Positions 36,745 through 50,812 of a DNA stretch of 64,000 nt are shown piece by piece. Position 1 is the first letter of the stretch, and each line of letters begins with the position of its first letter. Made by a program: the position numbers and the translations under genes. The DNA comes from Brachionus manjavacas (taxonomy: Eukaryota > Rotifera > Eurotatoria > Ploima > Brachionidae), in assembly GCA_019054805.1 (NCBI GenBank), contig JAHQIY010000029.1, positions 62,001-126,000 on the forward strand. Direction: 5' to 3'. The notes under the pieces were generated by a model. It saw nothing but the letters and a program-made list of their open reading frames with translations, was not told the origin of the DNA and did no database searches.

Positions 36745-39001
36745 GAAAGAACTACAGGAATTTGTGATTCTTTTTTTATTAAATTTTGATGAACTGAATA
36801 CTTTGTACACATAAAACTTTGTGGATTTTACAATTTTATCAATTTGTAACAATCAATTTGGTCAGTTAAACTTGACGAACATTTTTTTATTTTTTCGAGG
36901 AATTTGAATGAACTACAGGAATTTGTGATTCCTATTTTTTTAAATTTTACAATTTTATTAATCTGTAACAATCAATTTGTTCAGTTTTACTTGACGAACA
37001 TTTTTTAACTTTTTTTAGGCATTTGAATGTAATTTCAGGAAGTTGTGATTCTTTTTTTTAAATTTTGATTTTATTAATTTGTAACAAACAATTTGCTAGT
37101 TTAACTTGACGAACATTTTTTTACTGTTTCGAGAAATTTGAATGAACTACAGGAATTTGTGATTCTATTTATTTTAATTTTGATGAACAGAATACTTTGA
37201 ACAGATCTTACTTTACTTGTTGAACATTTTTTTTACTTTTTCGGGTGCACAGTTAAACTTGACGAACATTTTTTTACTGTTTCGAGGAATTTGAATGAAT
37301 TACAGTAATTTGTGATTCTTTTTTTTTTAAATTTTTATGAACATAATAATTTTAACAGATCTTACTTTTGCAATTTGACAATTTTAATTAATTTGTCACA
37401 ATCAATTTGCTCAGTTTAGCTTGACGAACATTTTTTTACTGTTTCGAGGAATTTGAATGAACTACAGGAATTTGTGATTCTTTTTTTTAATTTTGATGAA
37501 CAGAATACTTTGAACAGATTTTACTTTACTTGTTGAACAATTTTTTTACTTTTTCGGGTGACCAGTTAAACTTGACGAACATTTTTTTACTGTCTCGAGA
37601 AATTTGAATGAACTACAGGAATTTCTGATTCTTTTTTTTAAAATTTTGATGAACAGAATACTTTGTACACATAAAACTTTGTGATTTTACAATTTTATCA
37701 ATTTGTAACAATCAATTTGGTCAGTTAAACTTGACGAACATTTTTTAACTTTTTTAGGCATTTGAATGTAATTTCAGGAAGTTGTGATTCTTTTTTTTTA
37801 AATTTTGATTTTATTAATTTGTAACAAACAATTTGCTAGTTTAACTTGACGAACATTTTTTTACTGTTTCGAGAAATTTGAATTAACTACAGGAATTTGT
37901 GATTCTTTTTATTTTAATTTTGATGAACAGAATACTTTGAACAGATCTTACATTACTTGACGAACATTTTTTTACTGTTTCGAGGAATTTGAATGAACTA
38001 CAGGAATATGTGATTCTTTTTTTTAATTTTGATGAACAGAATACTTTGAACAGATTTTACTTTACTTGTTGAACAATTTTTTTACTTTTTCGGGTGCACA
38101 GTTAAACTTGACGAACATTTTTTTACTGTCTCGAGAAATTTGAATGAACTACAGGAATTTCTGATTCTTTTTATTAAAATTTTGATGAACAGAATACTTT
38201 GTACACATAAAACTTTGTGATTTTACAATTTTATCAATTTGTAACAATCAATTTGGTCAGTTAAACTTGACGAACATTTTTTAACTTTTTTTAGGCATTT
38301 GAATGTAATTTCAGGAAGTTGTGATTCTTTTTTTTTAAATTTTGATTTTATTAATTTGTAACAAACAATTTGCTAGTTTAACTTGACGAACATTTTTTTA
38401 CTGTTTCGAGGAATTTGAATGAACTACAGGAATTTGTGATTCTTTTTTTTTTAATTTTGATGAACAGAATACTTTGAACAGATCTTACATTACTTGACGA
38501 ACATTTTTTTACTGTTTCGAGAAATTTGAATGAACTACAGGAATTTGTGATTCTTTTTATTTTAATTTTGATGAACAGAATACTTTGAACAGATCTTACT
38601 TTACTTGTTGAACATTTTTTTTACTTTTCGGGTGCACAGTTAAACTTGACGAACATTTTTTTACTGTTTCGAGGAATTTGAATGAATTACAGTAATTTGT
38701 GATTCTTTTTTTTTTAAATTTTGATGAACAGAATACTTTGAACAGATCTTACTTTGCAATTTGACAATTTTAATTAATTTGTCACAAATCAATTTGCTCA
38801 GTTTAACTTGACGAACAGTTTTTAACAATTTGTAGGAATTTGAATGAACTTCAGGAGGTTCTGATTCAATTTTTTTTTAATTTTGATTAACAGAATACTT
38901 TGAACACATCAAACTTTGTGATTTAACAATTTTTTTAACCTGTCACAATCAATTTGCTCAGTTTAACTTGACGAACATTTTTTTACTGTTTCGAGGAATT
39001 T
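36745..39001 (+). repeat. HOR-II unit in F3, copy 2 (2257 bp)
   Basis: Second of the two adjacent near-identical units, about 2256 bp from the first with the same order of roughly twenty monomers and short modules. It ends at the p monomer at 39002, after which the array changes to the 'cttaaaactttgagatt' linker and HOR-I-like 'aactaaagg' and 'gaacgaaatattag' monomers. Confidence 0.87.
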
Positions 39002-40281
39002 GAAAGAACTACAGGAATTTGTGATTCTTTTTTTTAAATTTTGATGAACAGAATACTTTGAACACTTAAAACTTTGAGATTATTCAATTTTTATCAATTT
39101 GTAACAATCAATTTGCTCAGTTTAACTTGACGAACATTTTTTTACTGTTTCGAGGAATTTGAATGAACTAAAGGAATTTGTGATTCCTTTTTTTTTTTAA
39201 AATTTTGATGAACAGAATACTTTGAACAGATCTTACTTTACTTGTTGAACATTTTTTTACTGTTTCGAGGAATTTGAACGAAATATTAGAATGTTGTGAT
39301 TTTTTTTTTTTTATATTTTGATGAACAGAATACTTTGAACAGTTCTTATCTTACTTGACGAACATTTTTTAACTTTTCGAGAAATTCGAATGAAATATCA
39401 GGAAGTTGTGATTCTTTTTTTTTTTAAATTTTGATGAACAGAATACTTTGTACACATAAAACTTTGTGATTTTACAATTTTATCAATTTGTAACAATCAA
39501 TTTGGTCAGTTAAACTTGACGAACATTTTTTAACTTTTTTTAGACATTTGAATGTAATTTCAGGAAGTTGTGATTCTTTTTTTTAAATTTTGATTTTATT
39601 AATTTGTAACAAAACAATTTGCTAGTTTAACTTGACGAACATTTTTTTACTGTTTCGAGAAATTTGAATTAACTACAGGAACTTGTGATTCTTTTTATTT
39701 TAATTTTGATGAACAGAATACTTTGAACAGATCTTACATTACTTGACGAACATTTTTTTACTGTTTCGAGGAATTTGAATGAACTACAGGAATATGTGAT
39801 TCTTTTTTTTAATTTTGATGAACAGAATACTTTGAACAGATTTTACTTTACTTGTTGAACAATTTTTTTACTTTTTCGGGTGCACAGTTAAACTTGACGA
39901 ACATTTTTTTACTGTCTCGAGAAATTTGAATGAACTACAGGAATTTCTGATTCTTTTTTTTAAAATTTTGATGAACAGAATACTTTGTACACATAAAACT
40001 TTGTGATTTTACAATTTTATCAATTTGTAACAATCAATTTGGTCAGTTAAACTTGACGAACATTTTTTAACTTTTTTTAGGCATTTGAATGTAATTTCAG
40101 GAAGTTGTGATTCTTTTTTTTTTAAATTTTGATTTTATTAATTTGTAACAATCAATTTGGTCAGTTAAACTTGACGAACATTTTTTAACTGTTTCGAGGA
40201 ATTTGAATGAACTACAGGAATTTGTGATTCTTTTTTTTTTAATTTTGATGAACAGAATACTTTGAACAGATCTTACATTAC

Positions 40282-40392
40282 TTGACGAACATTTTTTTAC
40301 TGTTTCGAGAAATTTGAATGAACTACAGGAATTTGTGATTCTTTTTATTTTAATTTTGATGAACAGAATACTTTGAACAGATCTTACATTAC
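40282..40392 (+). repeat. Example of basic 111-bp monomer
   Basis: From 'ttgacgaac' to the next 'ttgacgaac' exactly 111 bases later. Order: first T-tract, 'ctgtttcgagaaatttgaa', 'gaactacagg', 'gattc', second T-tract, 'gatgaacagaatactttg', 'agatcttac' (BglII site AGATCT). A near-identical copy follows directly. Because 111 is a multiple of three, one frame on the complementary strand stays open across neighbouring copies. Confidence 0.9.
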
Positions 40393-41686
40393 TTGACGAA
40401 CATTTTTTTACTGTTTCGAGAAATTTGAATGAACTACAGGGATTTGTGATTCTTTTTATTTTAATTTTGATGAACAGAATACTTTGAACAGATCTTACTT
40501 TACTTGTTGAACATTTTTTTTACTTTTTCGGGTGCACAGTTAAACTTGACGAACATTTTTTTACTGTTTCGAGGAATTTGAATGAATTACAGTAATTTGT
40601 GATTCTTTTTTTTTTTAAATTTTGATGAACAGAATACTTTGAACAGTTCTTACCTTACTTGACGAACATTTTTTAACTTTTCGAGAAATTTGAATGACTT
40701 ACAGGAAGTTGTGATATTCTTTTTTAAATTTTGATGAAAAGAATACTTTGAACAGTTCTTACCTTACTTGACGAACATTTTTTAACTTTTCGAGAAATTT
40801 GAATGAAATATCAGGAAGTTGTGATTCTTTTTTTTTTTAAATTTTGACGAACAGAATACTTTGAACAGATCTTACTTTACTTGACGAACATTTTTTAACT
40901 TTTCGAGAAATTTGAATGACTTACAGGAAGTTGTGATATTCTTTTTTAAATTTTGATGAAAAGAATACTTTGAACAGTTCTTACCTTACTTGACGAACAT
41001 TTTTTAACTTTTCGAGAAATTTGAATGAAATATCAGGAATTTGTGATTCTTTTTTTAAAATTTTGATGAACAGAATACTTTGTACACATAAAACTTTGTG
41101 ATTTTACAATTTTATCAATTTGTAACAATCAATTTGGTCAGTTAAACTTGACGAACATTTTTTTTAGTTTTTCGAGGAATTTGAATGAACTACAGGAATT
41201 TGTGATTCTTTTTATTTTAATTTTGATGAACAGAATACTTTGAACAGATCTTACTTTACTTGTTGAACATTTTTTTTACTTTTTCGGGTGCACAGTTAAA
41301 CTTGACGAACATTTTTTTACTGTTTCGAGGAATTTGAATGAATTACAGTAATTTGTGATTCTTTTTTTTTAAATTTTGATGAACAGAATACTTTGAACAG
41401 ATCTTACTTTGCAATTTGACAATTTTAATTAATTTGTCACAATCAATTTGCTCAGTTTAGCTTGACGAACATTTTTTTACTGTTTCGAGGAATTTGAATG
41501 AACTACAGGAATTTGTGATTCTTTTTTTTTTAATTTTTGATGAACAGAATACTTTGAACAGATTTTACTTTACTTGTTGAACAATTTTTTTACTTTTTCG
41601 GGTGCACAGTTAAACTTGACGAACATTTTTTTACTGTCTCGAGAAATTTGAATGAACTACAGGAATTTCTGATTCTTTTTTTTTAA

Positions 41687-41710
41687 AATTTTGATGTGTT
41701 AATCAAAATT
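41687..41710. other. Junction A (F to R), copy 3
   Basis: Same arms and spacer as at 15.4 kb (aattttgat, gtgtta, atcaaaatt) and the same left-flank order (L3 with 'cagtttagc', monomer, short module, 'ctgtctcgag' monomer). Its right flank differs by the replacement at 41731-41767 and shares 'aaatcctac' with the mirrored junction at 26.5 kb. Confidence 0.93.
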
Positions 41711-41730
41711 AAAAAAAATTGAATCAGAAC

Positions 41731-41767
41731 GTTCATTCAATCAAATCAAATCCATCAATCAAATCAA
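41731..41767. repeat. 37-bp 'atcaa'-rich replacement inside a monomer
   Basis: Other copies of this monomer read 'cagaac', 'ctcctgaa', then 'gttcattcaaat'. Here 'ctcctgaa' is replaced by a 37-bp run made of 'gttcattca' and irregular 'atcaa'/'atcaaatc' repeats, after which the monomer resumes. It is unique in the window and lies 20 bases from junction A, so it may be slippage or local template switching, or an assembly scar. Confidence 0.85.
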
Positions 41768-44615
41768 GTTCATTCAAATCCTACAAAATGTTAAAAACTG
41801 TTCGTCAAGTTAAACTGAGCAAATTGATTGTGACAAATTAATTAAATTGTCAAATTGCAAAGTAAGATCTGTTCAAAGTATTCTGTTCATCAAAATTTTA
41901 AAAAAAAAAAAGGAATCACAACTTCCTGATATTTCATTCAAATTTCTCGAAAAGTTAAAAAATGTTCGTCAAGTAAGGTAAGAACTGTTCAAAGTATTCT
42001 TTTCATCAAAATTTAAAAAAGAATATCACAACTTCCTGTAAGTCATTCAAATTTCTCGAAAAGTTAAAAAATGTTCGTCAAGTAAAGTAAGATCTGTTCA
42101 AAGTATTCTGTTCATCAAAATTTAAAAAAAAGAATCACAAATTACTGTAATTCATTCAAATTCCTCGAAACAGTAAAAAAATGTTCGTCAAGTTAAACTG
42201 AGCAAATTGATTGTGACAGGTTAAAAAAATTGTTAAATCACAAAGTTTGTTGTGTTCAAAGTATTCTGTTAATCAAAATTAAAAAAAATTGAATCAGAAC
42301 CTCCTGAAGTTCATTCAAATCCTACAAAATGTTAAAAACTGTTCGTCAAGTTAAACTGAGCAAATTGATTGTGACAAATTAATTAAATTGTCAAATTGCA
42401 AAGTAAGATCTGTTCAAAGCATTCTGTTCATCAAAATTTAAAAAAAAAAAGAATCACAACTTCCTGATATTTCATTCAAATTTCTCGAAAAGTTAAAAAA
42501 TGTTCGTCAAGTAAGATAAGAACTGTTCAAAGTATTCTGTTCATCAAAATATAAAAAAAAAAAAATCACAACATTCTAATATTTCGTTCAAATTCCTCGA
42601 AACAGTAAAAAAATGTTCAACAAGTAAAGTAAGATCTGTTCAAAGTATTCTGTTCAACAAAATTTTAAAAAAAAAAAAGGAATCACAAATTCCTGTAGTT
42701 CATTCAAATTCCTCGAAAAACTAAAAAAATGTTCGTCAAGTTTAACTGACCAAATTGATTGTTACAAATTGATAAAATTGTAAAATCACAAAGTTTTATG
42801 TGTACAAAGTATTCTGTTCATCAAAATTTAAAAAAAAGAATCACAAATTCCTGTAGTTCTTTCAAATTCCTCGAAACAGTAAAAAAATGTTCGTCAAGTT
42901 AAACTGAGCAAATTGATTGTGACAGGTTAAAAAAATTGTTAAATCACAAAGTTTGATGTGTTCAAAGTATTCTGTTAATCAAAATTAAAAAAAAATTGAA
43001 TCAGAACCTCCTGAAGTTCATTCAAATTCCTACAAATTGTTAAAAACTGTTCGTCAAGTTAAACTGAGCAAATTGATTGTGACAAATTAATTAAAATTGT
43101 CAAATTGCAAAGTAAGATCTGTTCAAAGTATTCTGTTCATCAAAATTTAAAAAAAAAAGAATCACAAATTACTGTAATTCATTCAAATTCCTCGAAACAG
43201 TAAAAAAATGTTCGTCAAGTTTAACTGTGCACCCGAAAAAGTAAAAAAATGTTCAACAAGTAAAGTAAGATCTGTTCAAAGTATTCTGTTCATCAAAATT
43301 AAAATAAAAAGAATCACAAATTCCTGTAGTTCATTCAAATTTCTCGAAACAGTAAAAAAATGTTCGTCAAGTAATGTAAGATCTGTTCAAAGTATTCTGT
43401 TCATCAAAATTAAAAAAAAGAATCACAAATTCCAGTAGTTCATTCAAATTCCTCGAAACAGTAAAAAAATGTTCGTCAAGTTAAACTAGCAAATTGTTTG
43501 TTACAAATTAATAAAATCAAAATTTAAAAAAAAAGAATCACAACTTCCTGAAATTACATTCAAATGCCTAAAAAAGTTAAAAAATGTTCGTCAAGTTTAA
43601 CTGACCGAATTGATTGTTACAAATTGATAAAATTGTAAAATCACAAAGTTTTATGTGTACAAAGTATTCTGTTCATCAAAATTTAAAAAAAAAGAATCAG
43701 AAATTCCTGTAGTTCATTCAAATTTCTCGAGACAGTAAAAAAATGTTCGTCAAGTTTAACTGTGCACCCGAAAAAGTAAAAAAATTGTTCAACAAGTAAA
43801 GTAAAATCTGTTCAAAGTATTCTGTTCATCAAAATTAAAAAAAAAGAATCACATATTCCTGTAGTTCATTCAAATTCCTCGAAACAGTAAAAAAATGTTC
43901 GTCAAGTAATGTAAGATCTGTTCAAAGTATTCTGTTCATCAAAATTAAAATAAAAAGAATCACAAATTCCTGTAGTTAATTCAAATTTCTCGAAACAGTA
44001 AAAAAATGTTCGTCAAGTTAAACTAGCAAATTGTTTGTTACAAATTAATAAAATCAAAATTTAAAAAAAAAGAATCACATTTCCTGAAATTACATTCAAA
44101 TGCCTAAAAAAAGTTAAAAAATGTTCGTCAAGTTTAACTGACCAAATTGATTGTTACAAATTGATAAAATTGTAAAATCACAAAGTTTTATGTGTACAAA
44201 GTATTCTGTTCATCAAAATTTTAAAAAAAAGAATCAGAAATTCCTGTAGTTCATTCTAATTTCTCGAGACAGTAAAAAAAATGTTCGTCAAGTTTAACTG
44301 GTCACCCGAAAAAGTAAAAAAAATTGTTCAACAAGTAAAGTAAAATCTGTTCAAAGTATTCTGTTCATCAAAATTAAAAAAAAAAAGAATCACAAATTCC
44401 TGTAGTTCATTCAAATTCCTCGAAACAGTAAAAAAATGTTCGTCAAGCTAAACTGAGCAAATTGATTGTGACAAATTAATTAAAATTGTCAAATTGCAAA
44501 GTAAGATCTGTTCAAAGTATTCTGTTCATCAAAATTTAAAAAAAAAAGAATCACAAATTACTGTAATTCATTCAAATTCCTCGAAACAGTAAAAAAATGT
44601 TCGTCAAGTTTAACT

Positions 44616-44921
44616 GTGCACCCGAAAAAGTAAAAAAAATGTTCAACAAGTAAAGTAAGATCTGTTCAAAGTATTCTGTTCATCAAAATTAAAATAAAAA
44701 GAATCACAAATTCCTGTAGTTCATTCAAATTTCTCGAAACAGTAAAAAAATGTTCGTCAAGTTTAACTGTGCACCCGAAAAAGTAAAAAAAATGTTCAAC
44801 AAGTAAAGTAAGATCTGTTCAAAGTATTCTGTTCATCAAAATTAAAATAAAAAGAATCACAAATTCCTGTAGTTCATTCAAATTTCTCGAAACAGTAAAA
44901 AAATGTTCGTCAAGTTAAACT
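44616..44921 (-). repeat. 153-bp tandem duplication (short module plus monomer)
   Basis: The interval from 'gtgcacccg' (44616) to the next 'gtgcacccg' (44769) is repeated almost perfectly: a short module, the 'caacaag' unit, the 'aaaattaaaataaaaag' monomer and its 'tttctcgaaacag' end. The mirror position in F2 (about 23.6-23.7 kb) has one copy, so this duplication is specific to R3. Confidence 0.82.
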
Positions 44922-47416
44922 AGCAAATTGTTTGTTACAAATTAATAAAATCAAAATTTAAAAAAAAAGAATCACAACTTCCTGAAATTACATTCAAATG
45001 CCTAAAAAAAGTTAAAAAATGTTCGTCAAGTAAAACTGAACAAATTGATTGTTACAGATTAATAAAATTGTAAAATTTAAAAAAAAAGGAATCACAAATT
45101 CCTGTAGTTCATTCAAATTCCTCGAAAAACTAAAAAAATGTTCGTCAAGTTTAACTGACCAAATTGATTGTTACAAATTGATAAAATTGTAAAATCACAA
45201 AGTTTTATGTGTACAAAGTATTCTGTTCATCAAAATTTAAAAAAAAAAGAATCACAAATTCCTGTAGTTCTTTCAAATTCCTCGAAACAGTAAAAAAATG
45301 TTCGTCAAGTTAAACTGAGCAAATTGATTGTGACAGGTTAAAAAAATTGTTAAATCACAAAGTTTGATGTGTTCAAAGTATTCTGTTAATCAAAATTAAA
45401 AAAATTGAATCAGAACCTCCTGAAGTTCATTCAAATTCCTACAAATTGTTAAAAACTGTTCGTCAAGTTAAACTGAGCAAATTGATTGTGACAAATTAAT
45501 TAAAATTGTCAAATTGCAAAGTAAGATCTGTTCAAAGTATTCTGTTCATCAAAATTTAAAAAAAAGAATCACAAATTACTGTAATTCATTCAAATTCCTC
45601 GAAACAGTAAAAAAATGTTCGTCAAGTTTAACTGTGCACCCGAAAAAGTAAAAAATGTTCAACAAGTAAAGTAAGATCTGTTCAAAGTATTCTGTTCATC
45701 AAAATTAAAATAAAAAGAATCACAAATTCCTGTAGTTCATTCAAATTTCTCGAAACAGTAAAAAAATGTTCGTCAAGTAATGTAAGATCTGTTCAAAGTA
45801 TTCTGTTCATCAAAATTAAAAAAAAAGAATCACAAATTCCAGTAGTTCATTCAAATTCCTCGAAACAGTAAAAAAATGTTCGTCAAGTTAAACTAGCAAA
45901 TTGTTTGTTACAAATTAATAAAATCAAAATTTAAAAAAAGAATCACAACTTCCTGAAATTACATTCAAATGCCTAAAAAAAGTTAAAAAATGTTCGTCAA
46001 GTAAAACTGAACAAATTGATTGTTACAGATTAATAAAATTGTAAAATTTAAAAAAAAGGAATCACAAATTCCTGTAGTTCATTCAAATTCCTCGAAAAAC
46101 TAAAAAAATGTTCGTCAAGTTTAACTGACCAAATTGATTGTTACAAATTGATAAAATTGTAAAATCACAAAGTTTTATGTGTACAAAGTATTCTGTTCAT
46201 CAAAATTTAAAAAAAAGAATCACAAATTCCTGTAGTTCTTTCCAAATTCCTCGAAACAGTAAAAAAATGTTCGTCAAGTTAAACTGAGCAAATTGATTGT
46301 GACAGGTTAAAAAAAATTGTTAAATCACAAAGTTTGATGTGTTCAAAAGTATTCTGTTAATCAAAAATTAAAAAAAATTGAATCAGAACCTCCTGAAGTT
46401 CATTCAAATTCCTACAAATTGTTAAAAACTGTTCGTCAAGTTAAACTGAGCAAATTGATTGTGACAAATTAATTAAAATTGTCAAATTGCAAAGTAAGAT
46501 CTTTAAAAAGTATTCTGTTCATCAAAATTTAAAAAAAAAAAGAATCACAAATTACTGTAATTCATTCAAATTCCTCGAAACAGTAAAAAAATGTTCGTCA
46601 AGTTTAACTGTGCACCCGAAAAAGTAAAAAAAATGTTCAACAAGTAAAAGTAAGATCTGTTCAAAGTATTCTGTTCATCAAAATTAAAATAAAAAGAATC
46701 ACAAATTCCTGTAGTTCATTCAAATTTCTCGAAACAGTAAAAAAATGTTCGTCAAGTAATGTAAGATCTGTTCAAAGTATTCTGTTCATCAAAATTAAAA
46801 AAAAGAATCACAAATTCCTGTAGTTCATTCAAATTCCTCGAAACAGTAAAAAAATGTTCGTCAAGTTAAACTAGCAAATTGTTTGTTACAAATTAATAAA
46901 ATCAAAATTTAAAAAAAAAGAATCACAACTTCCTGAAATTACATTCAAATGCCTAAAAAAAGTTAAAAAATGTTCGTCAAGTTTAACTGACCAAATTGAT
47001 TGTTACAAATTGATAAAAATTGTAAAATCACAAAGTTTTATGTGTACAAAGTATTCTGTTCATCAAAATTTTAAAAAAAGAATCAGAAATTCCTGTAGTT
47101 CATTCAAATTTCTCGGAGACAGTAAAAAAATGTTCGTCAAGTTTAACTGTGCACCCGAAAAAGTAAAAAAATTGTTCAACAAGTAAAGTAAAATCTGTTC
47201 AAAGAATACTGTTCATCAAAATTAAAAAAAATAGAATCACAAATTCCAGTAGTTCATTCAAATTCCTCGAAACAGTAAAAAAATGTTCGTCAAGCTAAAC
47301 TGAGCAAATTGATTGTGACAAATTAATTAAAATTGTCAAATTGCAAAGTAAGATCTGTTCAAAGTATTCTGTTCATCAAAATCTAAAAAAAAAAGAATCA
47401 CAACTTCCTGATATTT

Positions 47417-47470
47417 TTATTCAAGAAAGATAATTTTTATTCAAAAAACTAATTTTTCTACTAGATAAGA
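47417..47470 (-). other. Insert B', inverted copy of the 54-bp non-satellite insert
   Basis: Perfect reverse complement of 21917-21970, together with the immediate flanks on both sides (at least 10 bases each way, and in marker spacing more than 1 kb on the HOR-I side). The two copies lie about 25.5 kb apart in opposite orientation and give the best coordinates for the arms of the large palindrome. Confidence 0.93.
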
Positions 47471-48730
47471 AACATTTTTTTTACTTTTTCGGGTGCACTG
47501 TTAAACTTGACGTAAATTTTTTTAGTTTTTCGAGGAATTTGAATGAACTACAGGAATTTGTGATTCTTTTTTTTAATTTTGACGAACTGAATACTTTGAA
47601 CACATAAAACTTTGTGATTTTACAATTTTATCAATTTGTAAAAATCAATTTGCTCCAGTTTAACTTGACGAACATTTTTTTACTGTTTCGAGGAATTTGA
47701 ATGAACTAAAGGAATTTGTGATTCCTTTTTTTTTTTTAAATTTTGATGAACAGAATACTTTGAACAGATTTTACTTTAACTGTTGAACATTTTTTTACTG
47801 TTTCGAGGAATTTGAACGAAATATTAGAATGTTGTGATTTTATTTTTTTTAAATTTTGATGAACAGAATACTTTGAACGGATCTTACATTACTTGACGAA
47901 CATTTTTTTACTGTTTCGAGAAATTTGAATGAACTACAGGAATTTGTGATTCTTTTTATTTTAATTTTGATGAACAGAATACTTTGAACAGATCTTACTT
48001 TACTTGTTGAACATTTTTTTTACTTTTTCGGGTGCACTGTTAAACTTGACGAACATTTTTTTAGTTTTTCGAGGAATTTGAATGAACTACAGGAATTTGT
48101 GATTCTTTTTTTAATTTTGATGAACAGAATACTTTGAACACATAAAACTTTGTGATTTTACAATTTTATCAATTTGTAACAATCAATTTGCTCAGTTTAA
48201 CTTGACGAACATTTTTTTACTGTTTCGAGGAATTTGAATGAACTACAGGAATTTGTGATTCTTTTTTTTTTAATTTTGATGAACAGAATACTTTGAACAC
48301 ATCAAACTTTGTGATTTAACAATTTTTTTAACCTGTCACAATCAATTTGCTCAGTTTAACTTGACGAACATTTTTTACTGTTTCGAGGAATTTGAATGAA
48401 ATACAGGAATTTGTGATTCTTTTTTTTTTAATTTTGATGAACAGAATACTTTGAACACATAAAACTTTGTGATTTTACAATTTTATCAATTTGTAACAAT
48501 CAATTTGCTCAGTTTAACTTGACGAACATTTTTTTACTGTTTCGAGGAATTTGGATGAACTAAAGGAATTTGTGATTCCTTTTTTTTTTTTAAATTTTGA
48601 TGAACAGAATACTTTGAACAGATCTTACTTTACTTGTTGAACATTTTTTTACTGTTTCGAGGAATTTGAACGAAATATTAGAATGTTGTGATTTTATTTT
48701 TTTTAAATTTTGATGAACAGAATACTTTGA

Positions 48731-50812
48731 ACGGATCTTACATTACTTGACGAACATTTTTTTACTGTTTCGAGAAATTTGAATGAACTACAGGAATTTG
48801 TGATTCTTTTTATTTTAATTTTGATGAACAGAATACTTTGAACAGATCTTACTTTACTTGTTGAACATTTTTTTTACTTTTTCGGGTGCACAGTTAAACT
48901 TGACGAACATTTTTTTACTGTTTCGAGGAATTTGAATGAATTACAGTAATTTGTGATTCTTTTTTTTTTTAAATTTTGATGAACAGAATACTTTGAACAG
49001 ATCTTTCTTTACTTGACGAACATTTTTTAACTTTTCGAGAAATTTGAATGACTTACAGGAAGTTGTGATACTCTTTTTTAAATTTTGATGAAAAGAATAC
49101 TTTGAACAGTTCTTACCTTACTTGACGAACATTTTTTTACTGTTTCGAGGAATTTGAATGAATTACAGTAATTTGTGATTCTTTTTTTTTTAAATTTTGA
49201 TGAACAGAATACTTTGAACAGATCTTACTTTGCAATTTGACAATTTTAATTAATTTGTCACAATCAATTTGCTCAGTTTAGCTTGACGAACATTTTTTTA
49301 CTGTTTCGTGGAATTTGAATGAACTACAGGAATTTGTGATTCTTTTTTTTTTAATTTTGATGAACAGAATACTTTGAACAGATTTTACTTTACTTGTTGA
49401 AGAATTTTTTTACTTTTTCGGGTGACCAGTTAAACTTGACGAACATTTTTTTACTGTCTCGAGAAATTTGAATGAACTACAGGAATTTCTGATTCTTTTT
49501 TTTAAAATTTTGATGAACAGAATACTTTGTACACATAAAACTTTGTGATTTTACAATTTTATCAATTTGTAACAATCAATTTGGTCAAGTTAAACTTGAC
49601 GAACATTTTTTAACTTTTTTTAGGCATTTGAATGTAATTTCAGGAAGTTGTGATTCTTTTTTTTTTAAATTTTGATTTTATTAATTTGTAACAAACAATT
49701 TGCTAGTTTAACTTGACGAGCATTTTTTTACTGTTTCGAGAAATTTGAATTAACTACAGGAATTTGTGATTCTTTTTATTTTAATTTTGATGAACAGAAT
49801 ACTTTGAACAGATCTTACATTACTTGACGAACATTTTTTTACTGTTTCGAGGAATTTGAATGAACTACAGGAATATGTGATTCTTTTTTTTTAATTTTGA
49901 TGAACAGAATACTTTGAACAGATTTTACTTTACTTGTTGAACAATTTTTTTACTTTTTCGGGTGCACAGTTAAACTTGACGAACATTTTTTTACTGTCTC
50001 GAGAAATTTGAATGAACTACAGGAATTTCTGATTCTTTTTTTTAAAATTTTGATGAACAGAATACTTTGAACAGATCTTACTTTACTTGTTGAAAATTTT
50101 TTTACTTTTCGGGTGCACAGTTAAACTTGACGAACATTTTTTTACTGTTTCGAGGAATTTGAATGAATTACAGTAATTTGTGATTCTTTTTTTTTAAATT
50201 TTGATGAACAGAATACTTTGAACAGATCTTACTTTGCAATTTGACAATTTTAATTAATTTGTCACAATCAATTTGCTCAGTTTAACTTGACGAACAGTTT
50301 TTAACAATTTGTAGGAATTTGAATGAACTTCAGGAGGTTCTGATTCAATTTTTTTAATTTTGATTAACAGAATACTTTGAACACATCAAACTTTGTGATT
50401 TAACAATTTTTTTTAACCTGTCACAATCAATTTGCTCAGTTTAACTTGACGAACATTTTTTTACTGTTTCGAGGAATTTGAAAGAACTACAGGAATTTGT
50501 GATTCTTTTTTTTAAATTTTGATGAACAGAATACTTTGTACACATAAAACTTTGTGATTTTACAATTTTATCAATTTGTAACAATCAATTTGGTCAGTTA
50601 AACTTGACGAACATTTTTTTAGTTTTTCGAGGAATTTGAATGAACTACAGGAATTTGTGATTCCTTTTTTTTTTTTAAATTTTGATGAACAGAATACTTT
50701 GAACAGATCTTACTTTACTTGTTGAACATTTTTTTACTGTTTCGAGGAATTTGAACGAAATATTAGAATGTTGTGATTTTATTTTTTAAATTTTGATGAA
50801 CAGAATACTTTG
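48731..50812 (+). repeat. Arm-specific tandem duplication in F4, copy 1
   Basis: Starts at marker 'gaacggatc'. It shares variants with copy 2 that are rare elsewhere: 'gatctttctttac' (49003, 51083), 'gatactc' (49067, 51149), 'tttcgtgg' (49306, 51386) and 'gacgagcatt' (49717, 51641). The mirror region of R1 has each marker once ('attccacgaaac' near 20084, 'atgctcgtc' near 19676). Confidence 0.83.

Larger units (their letters stand above)
34385..41695 (+). repeat. Satellite block F3, forward orientation
   Basis: About 7.3 kb, the most regular block: two complete HOR-II units (34489-36744, 36745-39001), then a variable segment that includes the 'cttaaaactttgagatt' linker (39064) and 'gacttacagg'/'gaaatatcagg' monomers before junction A. 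Mirror partner of R2. An unusual patch of substitutions lies at about 37331-37358 ('tttttatgaacataataatt'). Confidence 0.95.
41702..47416 (-). repeat. Satellite block R3, reverse orientation
   Basis: About 5.7 kb of HOR-II units between junction A and insert B', mirror partner of F2. It is about 1.16 kb longer than F2, largely explained by an additional 968-bp spacing between p monomers (45266 and 46234) and a 153-bp tandem duplication near 44.6-44.9 kb. The last monomer before B' has 'aaaatct', the mirror of the private variant in F2. Confidence 0.95.
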
